Source: Faecalimonas umbilicata (GTDB lineage Bacteria > Bacillota > Clostridia > Lachnospirales > Lachnospiraceae). From it: a stretch of DNA of 64,000 nucleotides. The position numbers and the translations under genes are program-made. Of this stretch, positions 8,221 through 16,300 are shown one piece after another (the stretch's first letter is position 1; every line of letters starts with the position of its first letter). The notes beneath the pieces are model-generated. The model ran no database searches and was not told the DNA's origin. It saw nothing but the letters and a program-made list of their open reading frames with translations. The DNA lies in assembly GCF_004346095.1 (NCBI RefSeq), contig NZ_SLZV01000003.1:1-64000 (forward strand), written 5' to 3'.

Positions 8221-8248
8221 TTATAGCATATTTTTTGATTTCGTCAAT
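8221..8248 (-). promoter_or_regulatory. Promoter of rpsU
   Basis: TTGACG (8243-8248) and a perfect TATAAT (8221-8226) with a 16-bp spacer. The leader to the rpsU ATG is about 75 bases. Confidence 0.85.
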
Positions 8249-8336
8249 AGTTTCCTGCAAATTTCCGGAATGATTTTTATTACTTTTTTCTTCTTTTTTC
8301 AGACTTTTTCAAAAAAATCAACCAGTTTGCACGCAT

Positions 8337-10976
8337 CTACTGAATCTGTTCTGCTAACACTTCTTTCGCTTTCGACAATGCTGCGTCAATTCCTTCTGGA
8401 TTCTTTCCGCCAGCCTGCGCCATATTCGGACGACCTCCGCCGCCTCCACCTACAAGACCAGCAATTGCTTTGATCAGATTTCCTGCATGAGCACCTTTCT
8501 TTAACGCACCTTCTGTAGCTGTCGCCATCAGGCTAACCTTACCACCTGCTGCTGAAGCGATCACTACAACTCCTTCTCCGAGTTTTTCTTTTAACTGATC
8601 GCCAAGCTCACGAAGTCCTCCCATGTCTACATCTTCCACACGGACTGCAAGCACTTTCACTCCGCAAATCTCCTCTACCTGATTCATCACATCGCCGACA
8701 GCTTCCTGAGCCGCTTTGCTTTTTAAGCTTTCGATCTCACTGTGAAGTGACTTTGTCTCTGCGAGCAGATGACTGATTTTCTCCGCCAGATTCTCTGGTG
8801 TTGCTTTTAATAATTTTGCCGCTTCTGCAAGCTTCTGTTCCTGTGCTTTATAATAAGCAAATACACCGTCCCCAGTCAGCGCTTCAATACGGCGCACACC
8901 AGCTGCCACACCGGATTCGGACACGATCTTAAATGTTGTGATCAGACCAGTATTACTTACATGTGTTCCACCGCAAAGTTCTTTAGAGAAGTCTCCCATT
9001 GTGACAACGCGCACATCTTCTTCGTACTTTTCTCCGAAAAGTGCCATTGCACCTGTCTTTTTCGCCTCTTCCACATTCATTACTTCTGTTACGACCGGAT
9101 TGTTCTTTGCGATTTCTTCATTTACAAGCGCTTCTACTGCCTCAATCTCTTCTCTTGTCATCGCAGAAAAATGTGCGAAGTCAAAACGAAGTCTGTCTGG
9201 TGTCACAAGAGAACCTTTCTGCTCCACATGAGATCCGAGTACTGTTTTTAATGCCTTCTGGAGCAGATGTGTTGCACTGTGATTCTTACATGTATTCAAG
9301 CGTTCTTTCGATCTCACCTCAAGTGTCACAGTATCTCCTGTGCGGAACATTCCCTTTGTCACACGACCGATGTGTCCGAATTTTCCTCCGAGCAGCTTGA
9401 TCGTCTCTTCTACTGCGAACTCTGCATCTGCAGTATGGATGATTCCAGTATCGCCTTCCTGTCCACCCATTGTAGCATAAAACGGTGTCTTCTCTACGAA
9501 GATTGTAGCTCTCTGTCCATCTGCAACCGCTTCCGTGATCTCACTTTCTGTTGTAAGCACTGTGATCTTAGAATCACAGGACAGTGTGTCATATCCGACA
9601 AATTCGGTTGTGACAGACGGATCGATTTCATCATATACAGTCGCATCTGCACCCATATAGTTTGTCTCTTTGCGGGCTTCTCTTGCCTGGACTCTCTGTT
9701 TTTCCATTGCTACCTGGAAACCTTCCTCGTCAATTCCATAACCTTTTTCTTCCAGAATTTCTTTTGTCAGATCAAGTGGAAATCCATAAGTATCATACAG
9801 TTTAAATGCATTTTCTCCAGAAAGTACCTTTTCTCCGGCCTGATTCATCTCTTCCTGCATCACCGAGAGAATATGCAATCCCTGATCGATTGTCTTGTCA
9901 AACTTATCTTCCTCCTGCGTCAGCACATTGAAGATAAAATCTTTCTTTTCATCTAATTCCGGATACCCGTCTTTGGAACCTTCGATGACTGTCTCACTTA
10001 ATTTTGCAAGGAATTTTCCTTCAATTCCAAGAAGACGGCCATGTCTTGCCGCGCGGCGGATCAGACGGCGAAGTACATACCCGCGTCCTTCGTTTGTCGG
10101 CATGATTCCATCTGAAATCATAAATGTTGCAGAGCGGATATGATCGGTGATCAGACGGATCGATACGTCCTGATCCGCATCTTTCTTGTAAGTCACGTTC
10201 GCTGCTTCACACACTTTATCACGAAGTGCTTTGACAGTATCCACATCAAAAATAGAATCTACATCCTGCACAACAGAAGCAAGACGTTCCAATCCCATAC
10301 CGGTATCGATATTCTTCTGCTCTAACTCAGAATAATTTCCATGTCCATCGTTGTCAAACTGAGTGAATACATTGTTCCAAATCTCCATATATCTGTCGCA
10401 TTCACATCCAACTGTACAATCCGGGCTTCCGCATCCGTATTTCTCCCCGCGGTCATAGTAGATCTCAGAACATGGACCACATGGACCAGCTCCATGCTCC
10501 CAGAAATTATCTGCTTTTCCAAACTTGAAGATACGCTCTGCCGGAATTCCCATCTCCTTGTTCCAGATCTCAAATGCTTCCTCATCATCCACATACACAG
10601 ACGGATATAAGCGGTCTGCATCAAGTCCTACCACTTCTGTCAAAAATTCCCATGACCACTGGATAGCTTCTCTCTTAAAGTAATCTCCGAAAGAGAAATT
10701 TCCAAGCATCTCAAAAAATGTACCGTGGCGTGCTGTCTTTCCGACATTCTCAATATCTCCGGTACGGATACACTTCTGGCAGGTTGTCACGCGCTTGCGC
10801 GGCGGAATCTCCTGTCCTGTAAAATATGGTTTCAGCGGCGCCATTCCCGAGTTGATCAGGAGCAGACTGTTGTCATTGTGCGGCACCAGTGAAAAACTCT
10901 TCATTGCAAGATGTCCTTTGCTCTCAAAAAATTCAAGGAACATCTTTCTCAATTCATTTACTCCGTATTGTTTCAT
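8337..10976 (-). CDS. alaS: Alanyl-tRNA synthetase
   Basis: AlaRS charges tRNA-Ala and edits misactivated serine. The 879-residue protein has the class II catalytic domain (residues 1-240), the editing domain with HSATHLLQKAL and CGGTHVSNTG, and the C-Ala domain with a glycine-rich run before RPNMAQAGGK. The start at 10976 (MKQYGVNELRK) has AGGAGG seven bases upstream; the open frame extends further but lacks a site. No T-box motif is found in the leader, although many Firmicutes aaRS genes have one. Confidence 0.98.
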   Translation of the reverse strand: MKQYGVNELRKMFLEFFESKGHLAMKSFSLVPHNDNSLLLINSGMAPLKPYFTGQEIPPRKRVTTCQKCIRTGDIENVGKTARHGTFFEMLGNFSFGDYFKREAIQWSWEFLTEVVGLDADRLYPSVYVDDEEAFEIWNKEMGIPAERIFKFGKADNFWEHGAGPCGPCSEIYYDRGEKYGCGSPDCTVGCECDRYMEIWNNVFTQFDNDGHGNYSELEQKNIDTGMGLERLASVVQDVDSIFDVDTVKALRDKVCEAANVTYKKDADQDVSIRLITDHIRSATFMISDGIMPTNEGRGYVLRRLIRRAARHGRLLGIEGKFLAKLSETVIEGSKDGYPELDEKKDFIFNVLTQEEDKFDKTIDQGLHILSVMQEEMNQAGEKVLSGENAFKLYDTYGFPLDLTKEILEEKGYGIDEEGFQVAMEKQRVQAREARKETNYMGADATVYDEIDPSVTTEFVGYDTLSCDSKITVLTTESEITEAVADGQRATIFVEKTPFYATMGGQEGDTGIIHTADAEFAVEETIKLLGGKFGHIGRVTKGMFRTGDTVTLEVRSKERLNTCKNHSATHLLQKALKTVLGSHVEQKGSLVTPDRLRFDFAHFSAMTREEIEAVEALVNEEIAKNNPVVTEVMNVEEAKKTGAMALFGEKYEEDVRVVTMGDFSKELCGGTHVSNTGLITTFKIVSESGVAAGVRRIEALTGDGVFAYYKAQEQKLAEAAKLLKATPENLAEKISHLLAETKSLHSEIESLKSKAAQEAVGDVMNQVEEICGVKVLAVRVEDVDMGGLRELGDQLKEKLGEGVVVIASAAGGKVSLMATATEGALKKGAHAGNLIKAIAGLVGGGGGGRPNMAQAGGKNPEGIDAALSKAKEVLAEQIQ

Positions 10977-11037
10977 ACTTTTCCTCCTAAGGCAAACTAT
11001 TTCATGTCTGATCGACTTATTTGCTAAATACTTCCTA

Positions 11038-11066
11038 ATTATAAATAGGTTTGCCTGCCTTGTCAA
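11038..11066 (-). promoter_or_regulatory. Consensus promoter of alaS
   Basis: TTGACA (11061-11066), a 17-bp spacer and TATAAT (11038-11043): perfect hexamers at ideal spacing. The predicted leader is only about 55 bases, which leaves no room for a T-box. Confidence 0.9.
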
Positions 11067-11129
11067 TGAACAGACAGCAGAAAACATGCCGTTCTGATCC
11101 AGGCGGCAAAAAGATTACACTTCTGTAAT

Positions 11130-11233
11130 AAAAAACACTGCCTATTCAACTGAGATCGCATACGCTGTCTGTCTGCGGCATTCTCTGCCGGACAGACCTG
11201 ATAACTTACTGCAATCTCTCTCGTAGGCAGTGT
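11130..11233 (-). ncRNA. Rod-shaped structured RNA element, unassigned
   Basis: The minus strand folds into one long interrupted hairpin. ACACTGCCTA pairs with TAGGCAGTGT (10 bp, 11224-11233 with 11135-11144). Inside it, GAGATTGC pairs with GCGATCTC, including a G-U pair that exists only in the minus-strand RNA. An asymmetric loop follows, then GTCTGTC/GACAGAC and CGGCA/TGCCG close the tip. A U run follows directly. It lies 31 bases past the small membrane-protein gene. It could be an independent small RNA or an elaborate 3' UTR terminator. It lacks the SRP RNA motif and is too short for a usual 6S RNA. Confidence 0.45.
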
Positions 11234-11264
11234 CCTTCTCCTTTTCATTTGAAAGGGGATCTTC

Positions 11265-11381
11265 TTATTTTTTTTCTTTTCTGACACGCAGAGCATGTCC
11301 GGCTTTGACTCCAAGAACTGCTACTGCCATCAGAAATACCATTTTCACAACTGTGATAATAAGTTCTGCAAAAAATGCCAT
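11265..11381 (-). CDS. Small single-pass membrane protein, 38 aa
   Basis: The frame starts MAFFAELIITVVKMVFLMAV, has one hydrophobic helix (about 3-28) and ends in a basic tail RVRKEKK. GGAGGG lies six bases before the ATG, and a promoter (11427-11455) sits just upstream, so I regard it as a real gene. Similar short proteins occur in Lachnospiraceae genomes, where I recall them carrying an unsupported 'vanadium nitrogenase' label. No function is known to me. It follows the [FeFe]-hydrogenase gene but has its own promoter. Confidence 0.75.
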   Translation of the reverse strand: MAFFAELIITVVKMVFLMAVAVLGVKAGHALRVRKEKK

Positions 11382-11426
11382 ATTCTTCCCTCCATTCGGA
11401 TCTTTCTCTCCGACTTTTCTTCTGTT

Positions 11427-11455
11427 ATCATAACACAGCACTCTGCATTTGTAAA
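11427..11455 (-). promoter_or_regulatory. Promoter of the small membrane-protein gene
   Basis: TTTACA (11450-11455), a 17-bp spacer and TATGAT (11427-11432), preceded by TGT. It lies 27 bases after the hydrogenase stop codon. Confidence 0.7.
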
Positions 11456-11482
11456 GCCGTGCAAAGCTTCTTCCTTCTGCTT

Positions 11483-12997
11483 CTAATTCAACTCGATCTC
11501 TGCCAGTTCTTTTGGAGGAAGCTTTTTAGTAGAAGTTGACACAAATTTTTTCAATTCTGCCTGTGCTTTATTCACCGGAAGATTCGTTCCCGCTCCGGCA
11601 ACACATCCTCCCGGACATCCCATTCCTTCGATCAGACATCCATTCATCTTGCCTGCCTTTGCAAGTGTCAACAATTTTTTACACTCTGCAAGTCCTTCTG
11701 CATGTTCGATCTTCACATCGATATCCGGATAATACTCATTGATACACTGCTCGATCGCATTTGCGACACCACCTGCCACTGCATAGCCACGGCCGGCTCC
11801 GGTTGCATCATGGAAGGAGGATTCTCCTTCATAATTATCAAAATCAATGTCTTTCGCATCAAACATCGCCTGCAGTTCTTCAAAAGTGATCACAAAATCC
11901 ACATCACTGCGCACACTTCTTCTTGATGCCTCCAATTTCTTTGACGCACACGGACCGATAAATACCACCTTTGCATTTGGATGCTTCTGTTTGATCGTCC
12001 TTGCAGTCGCAACCATCGGTGTCAATTCCTGAGAAACTTCGTCTACAAGGTCTGGGAAAAATTTCTTTGTAAGCATAGACCACGACGGGCAGCAAGATGT
12101 CAGAAGGAATGGCAACTCTCCCGTAGCTACTTTTTCCGCATAGTGATGCGCCTCTGAAACAGCTCCAATATCCGCTCCCAGTGCGACCTCATATACTTCG
12201 CTGAAGCCTAAGTCCAATAATGCAGACTTAATTTTTCTTGGTGTGACATCCGTTCCAAACTGTCCAACAAAGGCAGGTGCAATCTCTGCAATGATCTCGC
12301 CGCCTTCTCTGAGCGCTCTTCCCAACTGAAAGATCTGTGACTTATCCGAGATTGCTCCGAATGGACAGCTTACCATACACATTCCACAGGAAACACATTT
12401 CTCATTGTCAATCTTTGCTCTTCCTACTTTGTCACTGACAATCGCATTTACTCCGCATGCTCTCGCGCATGGGCGCTCTTTCTTTGCAATTGCATCGTAT
12501 GGACAGGCAGACTTACATTTTCCACACTTGATACACTTTGACTGATCGATATAAGAATGTCCGTTTACCATAGAGATCGCATCTTTTGGACAGACCTCTG
12601 CACATGGATGTGCCAGACAGCCTTTACACATATTGCTGACCTCATATCCACGCTCTTCGCACGCAGCACACGCAGATGGCACAACCTGCATGAGCGGCGG
12701 CTCATAATACTTCTCAGAAATATTACTTTCTTCCACTCCTGCTGTAATATGAACCGGACGGTCTTCCGGACGCAAAGACATTCCCATCGCAAGGCGTACA
12801 CGCTCACTGACAACAGCTCTCGCACGATACATACTGTCCCTATATTTTTCTCCATCCTCCGTCACAAGACGATATGGGATTTCCTCAATCTCTTCAATCA
12901 GATTCTCTGATGTTGACTCAAATGCTACTTTCGATACTTCACGGAATACTTGTCTTCTGATTTTTCTGACAGGTGTTTCTAATCCTCGCATTCCCAT
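11483..12997 (-). CDS. Monomeric [FeFe]-hydrogenase (group B-like)
   Basis: The 504-residue protein has an N-terminal set of cysteine clusters (about 110-215) with CxxCxxC patterns for [4Fe-4S] centres, then the H-cluster domain. The three H-cluster motifs are TSCCPSW (300-306), GPCASKK (348-354) and GMGCPGGC (near 460); the second differs from the MPCTAKK of classic group A enzymes, which fits group B. Such enzymes exchange electrons between ferredoxin and protons. The start at 12997 follows AAAGGAGG. No maturase genes (hydEFG) are nearby. Catalysis or sensing is not distinguishable by sequence alone. Confidence 0.88.
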   Translation of the reverse strand: MGMRGLETPVRKIRRQVFREVSKVAFESTSENLIEEIEEIPYRLVTEDGEKYRDSMYRARAVVSERVRLAMGMSLRPEDRPVHITAGVEESNISEKYYEPPLMQVVPSACAACEERGYEVSNMCKGCLAHPCAEVCPKDAISMVNGHSYIDQSKCIKCGKCKSACPYDAIAKKERPCARACGVNAIVSDKVGRAKIDNEKCVSCGMCMVSCPFGAISDKSQIFQLGRALREGGEIIAEIAPAFVGQFGTDVTPRKIKSALLDLGFSEVYEVALGADIGAVSEAHHYAEKVATGELPFLLTSCCPSWSMLTKKFFPDLVDEVSQELTPMVATARTIKQKHPNAKVVFIGPCASKKLEASRRSVRSDVDFVITFEELQAMFDAKDIDFDNYEGESSFHDATGAGRGYAVAGGVANAIEQCINEYYPDIDVKIEHAEGLAECKKLLTLAKAGKMNGCLIEGMGCPGGCVAGAGTNLPVNKAQAELKKFVSTSTKKLPPKELAEIELN

Positions 12998-13032
12998 TCT
13001 TCTTCCTCCTTTATCTTTCCAGCATATATCCA

Positions 13033-13084
13033 TGACATTTTTACAATGTCACAAGCTGCTTTTCCATCGGACATCGGTTCCGAT
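13033..13084 (-). promoter_or_regulatory. Two palindromes in the hydrogenase leader
   Basis: ATCGGTTCCGAT (13073-13084) is a perfect 12-bp palindrome about 10-20 bases past the predicted start site. TGACATT-TTTAC-AATGTCA (13033-13051) is a second, with 7-bp perfect arms. Both lie between promoter and start codon, where a repressor or an RNA hairpin could act. Neither matches the Rex or FNR consensus I know. Confidence 0.45.
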
Positions 13085-13098
13085 ACATTATTACTTTA

Positions 13099-13127
13099 AT
13101 CATAAAAGAGTGTTAATCGTTTGTCAA
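13099..13127 (-). promoter_or_regulatory. Promoter of the [FeFe]-hydrogenase gene
   Basis: TTGACA (13122-13127), a 17-bp spacer and TATGAT (13099-13104), giving a leader of about 95 bases to the start at 12997. Confidence 0.85.
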
Positions 13128-13222
13128 TGTTCTCGAATGCATTCTTTCAGATACAATGTAACTTGCTTCCACTCTCCCACTTCCATATTTGGAAGGAGAT
13201 TGCTATCTTATATGAGAGGTCT

Positions 13223-15643
13223 TTATGCAAATACACGCTGCGCATAATAGACAGACTGCATGGCATCTTTTCCATAGAAATCGGCCCCGATCATCTCTGC
13301 ATATTCCGGATTTAAAACAGCACCTCCGACCATCACTTTGCAGTCCGGACAGTGTTCCCGCAGCAATCGGATCGTCTCTTCCATGCTCACAACAGTCGTA
13401 GTCATCAGCGCGCTCAGTCCGACCAGTCTGATTCCCTCTTGTTTTGCAGTATGCACAATCACCTCCGGATCCACATCCTTTCCAAGATCGATCACATCAA
13501 AACTATAATTTTCCAACAGAACTTTCACGATATTCTTCCCGATGTCATGGATATCTCCTTTGACTGTAGCAAGGATCACTTTTCCTTTCTTCTGCTCTTT
13601 TTGTCCGCTTCGTTCCAGCACTTCTTTCAGCACGGCAAATGCTTCTTTCGCTGCCTCTGCACTCATCAGAAGCTGCGGAAGAAAGACTGTTCCCTTCTCA
13701 AATCCTTTTCCAACAACATCCAGCGCCGGGATCAACTGTTCCTGGATGATCGCAAGCGGCTCTTTTTCTCTGACGAGCTCTCTCGTAAGATGTCCCGCCT
13801 CTTCCTTTAATCCACGTTCGATCGCTGTCTGCAGTGACATTTCTCCCGCCCGGGACATCTCCTGCCCGGCCTGTGTCGGACTGCCCGCTATAGACTGTTG
13901 TTCTTCCTCGACAGTTTTACTGTACCGCTCTATATAGGAAGCACAGTTCTCATCATAGTTCATCAGCGCACAAAACGCATAATAAGAATTCATCATCTCC
14001 TCCGAGAACGGATTGAGGATTGCCGATGTAAGCCCTTGCTGCATCGCCATCGTATAAAAATGCGCATTGATCACAGGACGTTTCGGAAGTCCAAAAGATA
14101 TATTGGATACGCCAAGCACCGTATTTACTTTGCATACTTCCCGCACGAGTTTCAATGCTTTCAATGTCACAAGCGCTCCTTCCGGTTCAGAACTGATCGT
14201 CATCGCAAGCACATCAACAACAATGTCTTTCCGATCGATCCCATATTTTTCCGCCTCACAGATGATTTTTTCCGCGATTGCAAGACGCCCCTCTGCCGTA
14301 TCCGGGATGCCGTCTTCATCAATCGTCAGCGCAACAACGACGCCACCATACTTCTGCACCAGTGGAAACACCTGGTCCATCGACTCCTGTTTCCCATTGA
14401 CAGAGTTGAGCATCGGCTTTCCATTGTAAATTCTCATCGCACGTTCCATCGCTTCCGGAAGCACCGTATCAATCTGAAGTGGAAGGCTTGTGACACTCTG
14501 AAGTTCTGTCACCACTTTTTCCATCACTGCCACTTCATCGATGTCGGGAAGTCCTACATTGACATCTAGAATATGTGCGCCTTTCTCCTGCTGCATGATC
14601 CCTTCTTTCAGGATATAGTCAAAATCTCCATCTTTCAATGCCTGTTTTAATTTCTTTTTCCCAGTTGGATTGATGCGTTCTCCAATGATGACAGGCTTTC
14701 TGCCAAAACTTATGCAGGTTCCATAAGAAGATACGAGTGTATGGTGCTTCTTTACCGGTGGAACTGCCTTCATCCCCTGACATAGTGTTGTCATCTGTCT
14801 GATATGTGCCGGTGTTGTTCCGCAGCATCCCCCTATAATGCAGGCGCCCTTCTCTACAATCCGTTTCATCGTAGAAGCAAATTCTTCCGGCATTACATCG
14901 TAGTAAGTCTGCCCGTCCCGCTGTTTCGGAAGTCCTGCATTTGGCTTTACAATCACAGGCAGCGACGTGTAAGTCAAAAGTTCCTCCAAAATCGAAAGCA
15001 TCTGCTCCGGTCCCATACCACAGTTGATTCCGAGGGCATCCACACGAAGTCCTTCCAGCATCGCAACCACCGAAGGAACGTCTCCCCCCGTCAAAAGCTT
15101 TCCGCGTTCGTCAAAGATCATCGTTGCAAATACGGGAAGACTTGTGCGCTCTTTCGCCGCGAGAACTGCTGCCTTCACTTCATAAGTATCGCTCATCGTC
15201 TCAATATGAATGAGATCTGCTCCGGCTTTCTCACCATATTCCATTACTTCTGCAAATGCCTCATAGGCATCCTCAAAGGCAAGATCTCCCATCGGCTTTA
15301 ACAACTTTCCGGTCGGTCCAATATCCAGACCCACATAGATTTCTCTGCCATCTTTGACACCACGCCGTGCCGCCTCCCGCACATTTTCCACAGCTCTGGC
15401 GACAACCTCCTGCAAAGGACAGTCTTCACTGTGAAACTTCAACGCATTCGCGCCAAAAGTATTGGTCAGTACAATATCGCTTCCCGCCTCAAAATAATTC
15501 TGGTGGATCGCAATGACTTCTTCCGGTCTTTTTAAGTTCCAGCTCTCTGGAAGTTCTCCCGGCTGTAACCCTTTCTCCTGTAACAATGTGCCCATTCCTC
15601 CATCGAGAAACAGTAATTCTTTTCCCAAACGTTCTAACAGCAT
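13223..15643 (-). CDS. metH: Cobalamin-dependent methionine synthase lacking the activation domain
   Basis: MetH transfers methyl from methyl-tetrahydrofolate to homocysteine through cobalamin. The 806-residue protein has the homocysteine domain (1-300) with zinc ligands in GINCG and GGCCGTTP, and the pterin domain (about 310-570, RINPTGKKK). The cobalamin module (600-806) carries DIHDIGKN, whose His near residue 699 is the axial cobalt ligand. The C-terminal SAM-binding reactivation domain of E. coli MetH (about 1,227 residues) is absent; the gene directly upstream supplies it. Only three bases separate the two genes. Confidence 0.95.
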   Translation of the reverse strand: MLLERLGKELLFLDGGMGTLLQEKGLQPGELPESWNLKRPEEVIAIHQNYFEAGSDIVLTNTFGANALKFHSEDCPLQEVVARAVENVREAARRGVKDGREIYVGLDIGPTGKLLKPMGDLAFEDAYEAFAEVMEYGEKAGADLIHIETMSDTYEVKAAVLAAKERTSLPVFATMIFDERGKLLTGGDVPSVVAMLEGLRVDALGINCGMGPEQMLSILEELLTYTSLPVIVKPNAGLPKQRDGQTYYDVMPEEFASTMKRIVEKGACIIGGCCGTTPAHIRQMTTLCQGMKAVPPVKKHHTLVSSYGTCISFGRKPVIIGERINPTGKKKLKQALKDGDFDYILKEGIMQQEKGAHILDVNVGLPDIDEVAVMEKVVTELQSVTSLPLQIDTVLPEAMERAMRIYNGKPMLNSVNGKQESMDQVFPLVQKYGGVVVALTIDEDGIPDTAEGRLAIAEKIICEAEKYGIDRKDIVVDVLAMTISSEPEGALVTLKALKLVREVCKVNTVLGVSNISFGLPKRPVINAHFYTMAMQQGLTSAILNPFSEEMMNSYYAFCALMNYDENCASYIERYSKTVEEEQQSIAGSPTQAGQEMSRAGEMSLQTAIERGLKEEAGHLTRELVREKEPLAIIQEQLIPALDVVGKGFEKGTVFLPQLLMSAEAAKEAFAVLKEVLERSGQKEQKKGKVILATVKGDIHDIGKNIVKVLLENYSFDVIDLGKDVDPEVIVHTAKQEGIRLVGLSALMTTTVVSMEETIRLLREHCPDCKVMVGGAVLNPEYAEMIGADFYGKDAMQSVYYAQRVFA

Positions 15644-15646
15644 CCT

Positions 15647-16300
15647 CTAACTACTCCTTCTGTATAAACAATCCTTCTTCTCACACGCCTCACATCCTTT
15701 GATATGGCATGGCTGTTGTTCTGTGCTGGCTCCGATCACTGCGGTGACAGATTTTGTCGGTGTCATCATCCCGCCTCCTGTGAGGGTAAGACCGATCGTC
15801 TTCGCACAGTCTAACATCCGCATCAGTGTCTCCTGACAGGAAATTGAGAAATCTCCGTATCCCGGACTAAACCGCGGGCGCAGATACCTTCCCTGTCTCT
15901 GATACTCTTCTGCGATTTTCTTTTGACAGTCATCACAATACTCTTCCAATTCCGCAGCAGCACATGCCTGACCGACAACTGCCTTCGCCATATCTGTCAG
16001 AGAGTATCTCCGGATCCATCTGTCCACCTCCGTCCCAAGCGTCGCCCCAAACAAAACAATCTGATCACATCCCGTAAGATTTTTTGAGAGGTTTTTGCTT
16101 GTGACTGTCCATCCGCCAATTTCTATCTGATCCGCTCCTTTGACCTGCAAATCAAAAATGCGATAGACTGACTTCGCACATTTTATCTGATCAAGTTCTC
16201 TAAAAACTTCTGTGATCAGTGCAAATGTTCCATCATCTACCGCATGTCTTCCATAGCCAAGATAGCGGATTGCTTCCTTTATCCGCATTTCCATCGGCAT
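15647..16300 (-). CDS. Methionine synthase reactivation domain protein, separate subunit
   Basis: This 217-residue protein matches the SAM-binding activation domain of MetH, which remethylates cobalamin after oxidation using SAM and an electron donor. The RPRFSPGYGDFSISCQ segment (about 140-155) corresponds to the conserved SAM-binding stretch of the domain. It lies between metF and metH; its ATG overlaps the metF stop (TAATG). In-frame ATG codons at 16294 and 16288 sit better behind the GAGG site, so the true start may be up to 12 bases downstream. Confidence 0.9.
   Translation of the reverse strand: MPMEMRIKEAIRYLGYGRHAVDDGTFALITEVFRELDQIKCAKSVYRIFDLQVKGADQIEIGGWTVTSKNLSKNLTGCDQIVLFGATLGTEVDRWIRRYSLTDMAKAVVGQACAAAELEEYCDDCQKKIAEEYQRQGRYLRPRFSPGYGDFSISCQETLMRMLDCAKTIGLTLTGGGMMTPTKSVTAVIGASTEQQPCHIKGCEACEKKDCLYRRSS

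Noticed and set aside
9267-9956. Plus-strand 229-residue open frame opposite alaS
   Set aside because: Cys/Ser/Phe-rich translation with no family resemblance, fully inside a firm gene.
10977-11130. T-box riboswitch in front of alaS
   Set aside because: The promoter lies about 60 bases before the start codon, and no T-box sequence (AGGGTGGnACCGCG) or antiterminator is found there or further upstream.
11130-11233. SRP RNA or 6S RNA
   Set aside because: The GGAA-capped SRP hairpin with the AGCAG side is absent, and the rod is about half the usual length of Firmicutes 6S RNA with too short a closing stem.
13898-14569. Plus-strand 223-residue open frame opposite metH
   Set aside because: Arg/His-rich translation antisense to a conserved domain, with no start signals.
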